Assembly (NCBI GenBank): GCA_963773685.1
Contig: CAVZBY010000005.1
Location: 248,001 to 312,000 of the forward strand
Direction: 5' to 3'
DNA length: 64,000 nt
Source: JALHVH01 sp963773685
GTDB lineage: Bacteria; Acidobacteriota; Aminicenantia; Aminicenantales; Saccharicenantaceae
The notes under the pieces are model-generated. The model saw only the letters and a list, made by a program, of their open reading frames with translations, was not told the origin of the DNA and made no database searches. Positions 16,832-25,967 of the stretch are shown here, piece after piece. Position numbers and translations under genes: made by a program. Position 1 is the first letter of the stretch. Each line of letters starts with the position of its first letter.

Positions 16832-18536
16832 AGCGCCCGTCCGGCCCGGCGCCGACGCGGGTTGCGCCAGGGCCTCGTACAGGGCCGCGTCCCGCTTATA
16901 AATGTCCTCCCGGAATTCCACCCGGCCGTCTTCGGTACCGCCACGCGGTCCAGTACAGCAGGTGGACGCCTATGGGGTTGCGGAGGAGGACGACGCGCGT
17001 CTTCCCGTCTCCAACGCCTCCTGGATCCGCTCCCGGCCCCATTCCGGGTCGTCCCTCAGAACGTATTCGGCCAGCTCCATGGGCTTCGCGACGCGGATAC
17101 AGCCCGAGCTGAAATCGCGGACGGCGCGCGCGAAGAGCCATCGTTCCGGCGTGTCGTGCAGGTAGACATCGAACTTGTTGGGGAACATGAACTTGATCCG
17201 GCCCAGCGCGTTCTCGGGCCCCGGGTCCTGCCGGAACTTGAAGGACATGGTTTCGCCCTTCACCTTGGACCAATCGATCTCGTCCGGGTCGATCTCCGGG
17301 GCGCCCCTCGACCAGTCCTTGAAGACCCGGATGCCCTTGTCCGCGAGATAGAAGGGGTCCTTCCTGACCTTGGGCAGGATGTCTTCGCGGGCGAGCTTCG
17401 GCGGGACGGTCCAGGACGGGTTGATCTCGACGTAGGACAGCTTTCCGCTGAACTCCGGAGTGCGCCGGTAGTCGCGCCCGACGATGGCCGGCATGGACAG
17501 GACCTCCCGGCTCCCCTCGACGACGCTCACCCGGAAATCGGCGACGTTGATCAGGATGTACCGCTCTCCCAGGTCCTGGGTGATCCAGCGCCAGCGCTCG
17601 AGGTTGGCCCGGACCTGAGCCACCCGCGCGGAGGCGGGGACGTTCAGGGCGGCCGCGGTCGCCGCGCCGACGGCACCGTCGGGCTCGAGGCCGTGGCGGC
17701 GCTGAAAGGCTTTCACGGCGGTTTCGAGGCCCTCGTCGAACGCGGAACGGTCGCCGCCTTCCGTCGGGGCGAGGTCCCCCCTCGCTTCGAGAGAGCTGCC
17801 TGAGGGCTTCGACCCTCTCGTCCCGGTCCCCTTTCTCGAGCTTCGGGCCCGGCGGGAACTCGGGCCAACCGCCCGACTCGGCGACGGCCCGGAGGTCCCG
17901 GTAGGCCTCTTTCAAGCCCTTGTACACGGCGTTTTGCGGCCGGAAGGATTCGAGGGCCGTGGCGATGTCCTTGTCCGTCAGCCCCTTTTCAAGGGCGGCG
18001 GCGAGGTCCTCGACGCGGCCCTTGACGGACCACTCCGACTGAACCGTCTCCGGATCGACCTGGCCGTGGACGAGGTGCGATCCGCAGAGGAAGAAGGAGT
18101 CGGTGAGGAGCATCTCCAGGTCCACCAGGGTATCGGGTCCGATCTTATTGCGCTTCTTTTCCCGGCTGGCCCGGATCTCGGCGATCAGGGTTTCGATGGC
18201 CGTAAGATGATAGTTCCCGGGGTCCAGTCCGTCTTCGCCGACGAGACGAAGGGCGTCAAGAAAGGATGCGGCATCGGCCAGGGTGAGGCCTTCGTCGATC
18301 CAGGCCGGGCGGAAATCCCGGGTCCTGTAGAACGACGGGAGGACGTCGGAGCCGCAGATCTGGTCATACCGGCAATAGATGGGCCCTCCCGCTTCGGCCG
18401 GACCGATCCGGGCTTCGAGGACTTCCCGGGTAGCCTCGACGGGCGAGACCGGCGGGGGCCCGCAGGCGGGAACCAAGGCCGCCGCGCAGAGGAGGGCGCA
18501 CAATCCGGTCATCGCGGCATTCCGTCCGAGCGTCAT
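16754..18536 (-). CDS. YcbB-like L,D-transpeptidase lipoprotein (three frameshifts)
   Basis: Frame-corrected, this is a protein of about 594 aa. It has a lipobox (AALVPAC), an N-terminal scaffold domain (FYRTRDFRPAWIDEGLTL), a peptidoglycan-binding repeat (KAFQRRHGLEPDGAVG) and a YkuD catalytic domain with HDTPE and SSGCIRV (catalytic Cys). Such enzymes make 3-3 cross-links in peptidoglycan. The frame breaks near 17789-17795 (a GAGAGAG tract), near 17003 and near 16935. After the last correction translation ends at 16754, overlapping the convergent YcbK-like gene by about 78 bp. With three indels it is either a decaying gene or badly polished sequence. Confidence 0.75.
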
Positions 18537-18652
18537 CCGGATCACTCTCCTCTCAATGATTATACTCCTCGCTTCTTGCCGAACAGGACGAATTGCCAGG
18601 AAACAGGACCGCCAGCCTTTCTGACGCGGCCGGCCGCCCGGGCTCGGGGGGC

Positions 18653-18991
18653 TCAGACCTCCTCCCTTTCCGGCTTGAGGTCCCCCTCCTCGACGTCGTA
18701 TCCCTGCTCCTTCAGCCGTTCGCGCACGACCCGCTTCTGACCTTCCAGCTCCTCCAGGGCTTCCGCGATCCGCTCCTTTCGGGAAAGGTTGTCCTTCCTC
18801 TGCTCCATCGTCATTTTCTCCCCGTACAGGTCCGCGGACAAGGCTTCCGATTCCCCCTCCAATCCCTCGATCCTCTCCTCGATCTTCTCCTCGATGTCCA
18901 GCAGTTCTTCGATGCTCAGGTCCTCGTTGTCGAGTTCGCCGATCCGGGCGCCCTCGTCCCCGTTTTCCATGCCGGTTTCGTCGTCTTTCAT
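18653..18991 (-). CDS. Small acidic coiled-coil protein
   Basis: A 112-aa protein of unknown function, rich in Glu, Lys and Arg. It is predicted to be mostly one long helix: NEDLSIEELLDIEEKIEERI, then GEKMTMEQRKDNLSRKERIAEALEEL. There is no signal peptide or membrane segment. Start ATG 18991 has AGGAGAA 7 nt upstream. It lies between the DUF5916 gene and the L,D-transpeptidase gene on the same strand. Confidence 0.6.
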   Translation of the reverse strand: MKDDETGMENGDEGARIGELDNEDLSIEELLDIEEKIEERIEGLEGESEALSADLYGEKMTMEQRKDNLSRKERIAEALEELEGQKRVVRERLKEQGYDVEEGDLKPEREEV

Positions 18992-19056
18992 GCTCTTCTC
19001 CTGCCTGTTGGAACAGCAAGTTTCATGCCGCGGGCGACGGGAGGCGCTTCCGAAAC

Positions 19057-21089
19057 TCAGAACATGTAGGCGAACTTGAGGAACAGGGTGTTCCCCTGGT
19101 TCCCGCGGACGCCGAACCGGGCCGTACCCTTCTGGAAGGCGAGCTGGACCAGGCCGAACGGCGGCTGGAAGCGCCAGACGAAAAGGACCTGGATATTGTG
19201 CTTGTCGATGGACGTGTTCGTCTGAAAGAAGACCTTGAGGAACAGGTCCTTGGTGAAATAGCTCGTCGCCCGGACGACGTGGATCCAGGTGCTCTCCCTT
19301 TCCGGGTCCGGCTCGAAGACCAGCCTCTCCAGGCTGTACTCGAGGCTCAGGTTCCTGGCGAGCATGTAGTTCACGCCGCCCTCGAACAGCCGGAAGTCCC
19401 GGTCGAAATTCCTGCCGAACGAATAGGAGACCCGGGCGGACTGCCACTCGCGCTCGTTGTAGCTCAGGGAGAATTCGGTCTCGTCGTTCCGGAAGCCCTT
19501 TTCGTACCGCTTGTATTCCTGGGTGTGGTCGAGGCCCAGGCTGAATTTGTTCTTGAGGTCGAACTTGAGCTCCTGATCGATCTGCCAGCTCCTCAGGCTT
19601 CGGTCGAAGCCCCAGTAGACGTTGTAGTTGGACTCGTAGCCGATCCGCTCGATCGGTCCCTTCCGAAGCCAGAAGGTCTTGGTCAGGGCCGAATCCAGCT
19701 CCCGCCGGTTGTCGTCCTGGACGAAGCCCACGGCGTTGGCGTTGTCGCCGAACCGCTCGCCGAGCTGACTGTAACGAACATGGAAGTGGAACGTGGCCGA
19801 ATCGTAGCTCGGCCTCAGGAAGAAGGCGAGATCCTCTTTGGCCTTGTCTCCGTAGCTCAGGGCCAGCTGGCCGGTGAAATGGAGCTTGTCGGAGAAATTG
19901 AGGCTGGCGTCCACTCCGGCCGTGCCCTGGCTCCGTCCGTTCTCCAGGCGGTTCGCGGCGAGGAAGCCGAAGCTCGACGATTTCAAGACGTCGCCCTTCA
20001 CGCGGACCACGGTGAAGTTCGCCGGGTCCAGGCCGAGAGCGTCGTCCTTCTTCGTCTGGGCGCTCAGCCCCGAGAATTCGAAGCGCCCGGACTTGCCGTA
20101 CAGCTTGACCCCGGCGTCGATGTCGGCGATCCGGCGGGAGTAGAAGAGATTGATCCTTTGTTCGTAGATCTCGGAGCCTTCCTGGAAGAAGTTGCGCTTC
20201 TCCGGAAGGTCGAGCTCGAACCGGGTGAGGTTGACCTGCTCCTGGTCCGCTTCGACCGTGGCGAAGTCGGGATTGACGGTCAGGTTGCCCGATACCATTT
20301 GGGAGAAGGCATAGCGGGCGTCCAGCCCGACCTCGAACTGCGGGGGCTTTTCCTTCCTCGAGCTTGGCGACGACGTGAGGAATGACCTGGTATTTCTTTC
20401 CGGCCTTCTCCAGGTCCATTCCCGTGAGCGCTCCGAATCGGGAGACCCTTCCCGGCTTATCGGGCGGCCCGGCCCAGTAGCTCTTTTCGAGCGCCCGGGG
20501 CAAGCGCCCGGCCGGCCTGGAACCCCCAGGTCCTGTCCCGGCCGGGCTCGAACTTGAGGCTCTCGAGCTCCACGGCGATCTCCGCGCTCCAGCCGAAGTC
20601 GGTCCTCCGACCGGCGGAGAGCCAAACTCCGTCCCAGGTCGGGTCGCTCGTGTTCCCGTCGTCGACGATGCGGCCGTCGTACTGGGTCCCGAGGATATTG
20701 GTTATGAAAACATAGCAGGTGCGCCGGTCGTCGAAGGTATCGAGGCCGACGGCCACGGCGTCATCCGCCTCGATGTCCGCGTCGCGCCGGGTCACCCGGC
20801 TGACGATCTTCCCCGGCTCGGCGTCGTAACAGAGGAACCCGAAATAGACATAGCGGCTGTCGTAGAGCACCTTGACCACGGTCCGGACCGAGGCCGGATC
20901 CCCGCGGTTCGGCTGGAACTGGATGAAATCGGTGAGGTCGCCGGCCTTCTGCCAGGCCGGCTCGTCGAGCGCGCCGTCCACGGCGATGGCCTCTTCGATC
21001 CTGACCGGCGAAGCCTCTTTCGCGCGCTCCTGGGCGAACGCCGGGGACAGGGCCCCCGCCAAGACCATGAAAGCGATCGCCCTTTTCAC
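19057..21089 (-). CDS. DUF5916 outer-membrane protein with CBM9-like domain (two frameshifts)
   Basis: Frame-corrected length is about 676 aa. It has a signal peptide and an N-terminal carbohydrate-binding family 9-like domain (IEEAIAVDGALDEPAWQKA, TWDGVWLSA). A large beta-rich DUF5916 region follows, with VNPDFATVEADQEQVNLTRF and LPEKRNFFQEGSEIYEQR, ending in aromatic FLKFAYMF as in outer-membrane barrels. Frames break near 20495 and near 20350. Start GTG 21089 has no clear ribosome-binding site. DUF5916 proteins are common secreted or outer-membrane proteins of unknown role in Bacteroidota and Acidobacteriota-like genomes. Confidence 0.78.
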
Positions 21090-21178
21090 GATGGCGATTT
21101 ATAGCACTTTGGGGGGGAGGTGTAAACCTCGGGGGCCGGGGGTGACGACCGTTCCGGACACGGAAGAGGGACGGAAGA

Positions 21179-21733
21179 CTAGAGGGCGGGAGCCTTCCTC
21201 AGGAGCACGGCGCGGCTGAGGCGGACCGATACAGGGCCGGCCGATACGAATCCCGATCTCAGGGCGGCGCCGGCAATGGCCGTGAACGATCGGGCGCCGA
21301 CATGAAGGCGCGGCTCGACCAGGAGGAGGGCCCCTCCCGGCGCGAGACTCGCCAGGATCTCCGCAAACAGCCTTTCCCTGTCCGGCACTTCATGCGCCAT
21401 CCAGAAGGCCAGGGCGAAATCCACGCGATCCGAGGGGAGATCGAGCCCGCCGGACCGGGCGAGATGCAGGCGCACCCGCTCCGACAGGCCCGCCTTTTCC
21501 ACCCGCATCCGGACCCGTTCGAGCATTCCTTCCTGGATGTCCGTCGCGATGACCCGGCCGCTTCCGCCGACGAGCCTGGCCATCGCCGCCGTGAAATAGC
21601 CGGGACCGCATCCGACGTCCGCCACGGTGTCGCCCTCCTTGATGAAGGGCCGCAGGATCCTTTCGGGGTCCTGAGTGAGGCTCCGGATAGGATTGATGAG
21701 CGTCCAGGACAGCCAGGGCGGGCAGACAAGCAT
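21179..21733 (-). CDS. Class I SAM-dependent methyltransferase
   Basis: A 184-aa methyltransferase. Motif I is TVADVGCGPGYFTAAMARLV, followed by VIATDIQEGMLERV, and motif II is VDFALAFWMAHEV. It resembles small UbiE-like methyltransferases, several of which act on small hydrophobic or metalloid compounds; no specific substrate can be assigned. It is transcribed toward the DUF5916 gene and is divergent from the M28 peptidase gene. Confidence 0.8.
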   Translation of the reverse strand: MLVCPPWLSWTLINPIRSLTQDPERILRPFIKEGDTVADVGCGPGYFTAAMARLVGGSGRVIATDIQEGMLERVRMRVEKAGLSERVRLHLARSGGLDLPSDRVDFALAFWMAHEVPDRERLFAEILASLAPGGALLLVEPRLHVGARSFTAIAGAALRSGFVSAGPVSVRLSRAVLLRKAPAL

Positions 21734-21802
21734 GACGGGATGATGGTCCGGGGCCCGGCGGAAGTCAAGCCGTTTCGGCAGACCCGGCGGGCCCGGCCCG
21801 GT

Positions 21803-21831
21803 TTGACCGTCCGCCCGTTTCCTGTTAACGT
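21803..21831 (+). promoter_or_regulatory. Promoter of the M28 peptidase gene
   Basis: TTGACC (21803-21808) and TAACGT (21826-21831) have a 17-bp spacer, and a TG extends the -10 box (TGTTAACGT). Confidence 0.45.
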
Positions 21832-21867
21832 GACCGCGTGCTCTTCGACCGGCACCCGGAGGCGAGC

Positions 21868-23919
21868 GTGAAACGATCTTCCCGGCTTTTCCCCGTCATC
21901 CTCTTTTCCGTCGCGGCCCTCGTTTCCTGCGGGGGCCGGGACGACGCGGAGGCGTTCGACAAGGCCGTCGACCGGCTGTTCGCGGACGGCTACCCGCAGT
22001 CGCTCGTCGAATATTTCTGCTCTCTCGGCACGAACCCCGACCTGGGATTCCGCTGGGCCGGGACCACGGCCGAGCGCGCCGTCGGCGAGCGGGTGGCGGC
22101 CGAGATGCGGGCCATGGGCCTCGCGAACGTCCGGCTCGAGCCCGTCCCCGTGGACGTCTTCGAATTCGAGAAGGCGAGCGTCTCCGTCGGGGACCGGACG
22201 ATGATCGCCTCGACCATTGCGGGCGCGCCCCCGACCCCGGAGTCGGGCATCACGGCCCCCGTCGTCTATGTCAAGGCCGGGACGGCGGCCGATTTCGACG
22301 CGGCGGGCGACGTCTCCGGCAAGCTCGTCCTCGTCGATATGCGGTTGAGCTCGTGGTGGTTCTTCTGGCCGGCCTTCGAGGCCGGATATCGCGGCGCGGC
22401 CGGCGTCATCTGCACGTATTCCCCCGAGGATACGAAATACTTTTCCTTCGACGACGGGACTTTGGGCAGTTTCGACGGCCAATACGACCTCGACGCGCCG
22501 CCGTGGGCCTATATCGCCCGGGGTGACGGCGAATGGCTCAAGGCGCAGCTCGCGGCCGGCCCCGTGACCGCCACGCTTCTCCTTCGGGAAAAGGTCACGC
22601 TCGAGCGCGACGGCGGCGTCGCTACCAACGTGGTCGGCGAGCTCCCCGGCGAGCGCGGCGACGGGCAGATGGTCGTCTTCGCGGCGCATCAGGATGCCCA
22701 CTTCCGCGCCGGCGTCGACGACACCGGCGCGCTCGCGAACATGCTGGCCGTGGCCAAGGCGATGCGCGCCTCGGGGCATCGCCCGAAGAGCACCGTCGTG
22801 TTCCTCGCGACGGCCGCAGAGGAATTCGGTTGGACGAATTCCTATTACGACTGGCTCGCCGGCGCCTGGTGGGCCGTCACCCGCGCCCATCCGGATTGGC
22901 CCGGCAAGGTCCGCGGGATGATCAACTTCGAGAGCATGGCTCTGAAAGGCACGGCGCTTTCCGTGCGCACGATGCCGGAGCTCGAGCCCTGGCTCAGGAA
23001 GCTCGCCGCGCGGAACGCGGACCTCCTGCCCGACGGCTTCGAGATCATCCTCCCGGTCAGCTGCTGGAACGACCAGTGGCCCTTCACCGCTTCCGGGGTC
23101 CCCAGCATGAAGTTCGATACGACCGACGAGGCCTACGACAGGCTCTATCATTCGAATCGCGAGACCGCCGCGCTCGTGGATGCGGGACACCTGGCACGGC
23201 TCGCCAAGCTTGCCTTCCGCATGGCCGGAGAGCTGGACCGCGGGCTCTTGCCCTACAGCCTGAAGGCCAAGGCCGACGATATCGGCGCCGCCGTGAAGCC
23301 CGACGCGCTTCGCGCCGCGGGCGCCGATGCGGCCCTTGTTTCCCGGCTGTCCGCGGCCGTTTCGGACTTCACAGCCGCCGCGGCCGCCTTTGAAGCGGCA
23401 TCCGCATCGATCCCCGCCGCCGGGGTCGAGGACGCGAACCGGGCCCTCCTCGAGGCCGAGAGGATGCTGAACGCCGGGTTGACCTGTCTTTCGCCCGCGG
23501 CCGACGACGCCACGGTCTATCCGCATCAGCCGCTTCTCGAGGAGGTCCAGGGTTTGAGCCAGGCCCTGGCCTCCCTGAGCGTCGCGGAGCCCGATCGCGC
23601 GGCGGCCCTCGAAGCCCTGGCCGGAACGGGCATGACGCGCTGGGGACGCCTCTTCAGCTATCCCGTGTACAGGAAACAGCTCGCGCGGCTGACACCCGGC
23701 TTCCCGAGACTGGGTTTCGGGGAGCTGGGCCGTCTTCCCGAACCGCTCGATATCATGGCCCAATACCGGAAGATCGAATCCGGCGATGCGGCCGAAGCCG
23801 TTCCCGATCTCGAAGCCGCGCTCGGCGGACGGATCGCCCTTCTCGACAAGAGACTGGCCGAGATGGCGGACCTGCTCGAACGGACGAGCGCCGTCCTCCG
23901 GCCCTTCGCGCGTTCTTGA
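21868..23919 (+). CDS. M28-family zinc aminopeptidase lipoprotein
   Basis: A protein of about 683 aa with a lipoprotein signal ending AALVSCGG. The region with VVYVKAGTAADFDAAGDVSGKLVLVD is a PA domain. The M28 zinc site is AHQDAHFRAGVDDTGAL (His and bridging Asp), TAAEEFG (Glu pair) and MINFESMAL, with KFDTTDEAYDRLYHS near the end of the domain. A C-terminal helical extension follows. Start GTG 21868, with GGAGGCGA upstream, places the signal peptide correctly; the GTG at 21838 would add ten poorly fitting residues. Confidence 0.85.
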   Translation: MKRSSRLFPVILFSVAALVSCGGRDDAEAFDKAVDRLFADGYPQSLVEYFCSLGTNPDLGFRWAGTTAERAVGERVAAEMRAMGLANVRLEPVPVDVFEFEKASVSVGDRTMIASTIAGAPPTPESGITAPVVYVKAGTAADFDAAGDVSGKLVLVDMRLSSWWFFWPAFEAGYRGAAGVICTYSPEDTKYFSFDDGTLGSFDGQYDLDAPPWAYIARGDGEWLKAQLAAGPVTATLLLREKVTLERDGGVATNVVGELPGERGDGQMVVFAAHQDAHFRAGVDDTGALANMLAVAKAMRASGHRPKSTVVFLATAAEEFGWTNSYYDWLAGAWWAVTRAHPDWPGKVRGMINFESMALKGTALSVRTMPELEPWLRKLAARNADLLPDGFEIILPVSCWNDQWPFTASGVPSMKFDTTDEAYDRLYHSNRETAALVDAGHLARLAKLAFRMAGELDRGLLPYSLKAKADDIGAAVKPDALRAAGADAALVSRLSAAVSDFTAAAAAFEAASASIPAAGVEDANRALLEAERMLNAGLTCLSPAADDATVYPHQPLLEEVQGLSQALASLSVAEPDRAAALEALAGTGMTRWGRLFSYPVYRKQLARLTPGFPRLGFGELGRLPEPLDIMAQYRKIESGDAAEAVPDLEAALGGRIALLDKRLAEMADLLERTSAVLRPFARS

Positions 23920-23945
23920 CTCCCGATCGGACGGGAAGATATAGT
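23916..23945 (+). promoter_or_regulatory. Promoter of the PaaK-like gene (leaderless configuration)
   Basis: TTGACT (23916-23921) and TATAGT (23940-23945) have an 18-bp spacer. The expected transcription start, about 7 nt after the -10 box, coincides with the GTG start codon at 23952. Confidence 0.55.
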
Positions 23946-23951
23946 CGGCGC

Positions 23952-25325
23952 GTGAAGCGGCTGTACTGGTCGGCGTACGTCGGCCTTCATTATCTGGGCC
24001 AGAGGGGCTATCCGTTCAGGCCTCCGGACGAGATCCGCGGCGACCAGGCGCGGCGCCTCCGGCGGATCCTCCGTCATGCCGTCCGCTTCGTCCCGTATTA
24101 TCGCGAGACGCTTCGGCGGCTGGGCCTGACCCCCGAAGATTTCCGGAGCGCCGAGGACCTGGCCCGGCTCCCCGTCCTCGAGCGCCGCGACATCCAGATC
24201 GACCCCGAGCGCTTCCACTCATCCGCGTTCCGTCGCCGGACCTGCATGACGATCCACACGGGCGGAAGCACGGGAGCTCCCATCGCGATCCGGCACGAGC
24301 TCGGGGCCATGCTCCAGACCGCCGTGCACGGCCAGCGTTACCAGGAGGCCTTGGCCGAAGCGTCGCCCGGTCGGGGCCGCGGGAGAACGCGCGAGGCATG
24401 GGTCTTCCCGAGCCTCCGGGCGAACGTCCACATTTATCGCCTCGCGTGGCGGAAGTACACCCTGCTCGACCGAAGGCCGCTCGCCTCCAGGCTCTATGTG
24501 AGCATGCTCGACCCCCCGGAGAAGGCCGTCTCGCTCATCAACGAATACAAACCCGACGTCATCCACACGTACGGCTCCTACCTCGAAGAGCTGTTCGCGC
24601 ACCTTCAGGCTGCGGGCACGCCCTTTCACCGGGTCCGGGCCGCCGGATTCGGCGCCGACGGGCTTTCGGACGAGGCCCGGAGACTGATGATGGACGGCTT
24701 CGGCATCCCGGCCTTCAGCATCTACGCGTCCGTCGAGGCGCCGTCCATAGGCTTTGAATGCAAAGAGCATCGCGGGATCCATATCAACGAGGACATCTAT
24801 CCCGTGCGCGTCGTGGACGGCTCCGGGCGGTCCCTCCCTCCGGGAGAGCGGGGGGAGGTCGTTGTCTCCAACCTCGTCAACCGGGCCATGGTCCTCTTGA
24901 ATTACAGGCTTGGCGACCTGGCCGCCCGCCTTCCCGGAACCTGCCCCTGCGGCCGTTCCTTTCCAATGATGTCCTACCCGGAAGGCCGCCGGGACGACCG
25001 GCTCGAGCTGCCTTCGGGCAGGCTCCTCCACGCTTCCGCCGTTTTTCCCGTCTTCCGGGAGGAGAGCGCGGTCCTCCAGTTCCAGCTGGTCCAGGAGGCG
25101 CCGCTGTCGTTCCGAGTCGCCCTGGTCGTCAAGGAGCCTTTCGACCTTCCGGGATTCGAGACGCGGGTGGCCGCCAAGCTCGCGGGCCTGTTCGGAGAAG
25201 GCGTCTCCCTCCGCGCCTCCGTCGTCTCCTCCATCCCCAGAACGGCTTCGGGAAAGGTCCGGCCGATCATCTCGATGAGGGAGAGGCGGGACCCCGGCGC
25301 CGGAGGAACGGGCCAGGTTCCTTGA
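23952..25325 (+). CDS. PaaK/CapK-like adenylate-forming ligase
   Basis: A 457-aa protein resembling phenylacetate-CoA ligase and CapK. The AMP-binding P-loop is TIHTGGSTGAPIAIRHE. Further motifs are IYASVEAPSIGFECKEHRG (family Glu/Cys region), the CPCGRS zinc-site remnant and the C-terminal TASGKVRPI lysine loop. CapK-like members act in surface polysaccharide or unusual thioester pathways. The GTG start lies at the predicted transcription start and no ribosome-binding site is seen. Confidence 0.78.
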   Translation: MKRLYWSAYVGLHYLGQRGYPFRPPDEIRGDQARRLRRILRHAVRFVPYYRETLRRLGLTPEDFRSAEDLARLPVLERRDIQIDPERFHSSAFRRRTCMTIHTGGSTGAPIAIRHELGAMLQTAVHGQRYQEALAEASPGRGRGRTREAWVFPSLRANVHIYRLAWRKYTLLDRRPLASRLYVSMLDPPEKAVSLINEYKPDVIHTYGSYLEELFAHLQAAGTPFHRVRAAGFGADGLSDEARRLMMDGFGIPAFSIYASVEAPSIGFECKEHRGIHINEDIYPVRVVDGSGRSLPPGERGEVVVSNLVNRAMVLLNYRLGDLAARLPGTCPCGRSFPMMSYPEGRRDDRLELPSGRLLHASAVFPVFREESAVLQFQLVQEAPLSFRVALVVKEPFDLPGFETRVAAKLAGLFGEGVSLRASVVSSIPRTASGKVRPIISMRERRDPGAGGTGQVP

Positions 25326-25351
25326 CACCGTCTCGCGGCGGACGATATCAT
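25322..25351 (+). promoter_or_regulatory. Promoter of the SnoaL-like gene
   Basis: TTGACA (25322-25327) and TATCAT (25346-25351) have an 18-bp spacer. The predicted start, near 25358, is only about 5 nt before the ATG at 25363. Confidence 0.55.
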
Positions 25352-25362
25352 TGAAAACCGCC

Positions 25363-25854
25363 ATGCGAAGAAATTCGTCAGGTCGATTTCCAATGGGCGC
25401 AAGAGCCGTCATTCCGATGTCCCTCCTTGCGGCACTGCTTTCAGGTCCTGTTTTCGGGCAGAATGCCGCCGCCGGAACACCGGCCGCCGCGGATGTCCGT
25501 GCCCCTGCCGCGGTCGCCCAGGCGCTTGTCGACGCCTTCAATGCACATGACGTCGAGGGCGTCCTGGCGGTGTACGCGCCGGATTGCGTCGCCCGGAGGC
25601 TCCCCGGCGGCGAGGAGTTCCTCCGCGGCAAGGCGGCCGTCCGGGCGAAATTCGTCGCGCTTTTCGAGAAGAATCCCGAGGTCCGGATCGAGATCGTCGG
25701 GCGGATCGCCCACGGGTCTTATGTGATCGACCGGGAGAAGATCACGGGCGTGGCGGGAGGCGCGGGGCCGTCGTACGGGGTCGTCATTTATGAGATCGAG
25801 GACGGATCGATCCGGAACGAATGGTACCTGCCCAAGACCTCGACGCCTGAATGA
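25363..25854 (+). CDS. Secreted SnoaL/NTF2-like protein
   Basis: A 163-aa protein with a signal-like segment (VIPMSLLAALLSGPVFG) and an NTF2-like fold: VAQALVDAFNAHDVEGVLAVYAPDC, then FLRGKAAVRAKFVALFEKNP and a C-terminal YEIEDGSIRNEWYL strand. Family members bind small ligands or are isomerases; many in exported form are of unknown role. The start codon may instead be ATG 25393. Confidence 0.7.
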   Translation: MRRNSSGRFPMGARAVIPMSLLAALLSGPVFGQNAAAGTPAAADVRAPAAVAQALVDAFNAHDVEGVLAVYAPDCVARRLPGGEEFLRGKAAVRAKFVALFEKNPEVRIEIVGRIAHGSYVIDREKITGVAGGAGPSYGVVIYEIEDGSIRNEWYLPKTSTPE

Positions 25855-25892
25855 CAGGCGGCGGCTCGCCTCCGGCCGGGCCCCTTTCCATG

Positions 25893-25921
25893 TTGACGCG
25901 GCTTCCCGTTCTTGTTAATCT
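25893..25921 (+). promoter_or_regulatory. Promoter of the kinase-TPR gene
   Basis: TTGACG (25893-25898) and TAATCT (25916-25921) have a 17-bp spacer, and a TG precedes the -10 box. The leader is about 40 nt. Confidence 0.45.
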
Positions 25922-25967
25922 TTCGCCGTCTCCGTACGTATATTGAGTATATATCGCTGGAGCCGCC

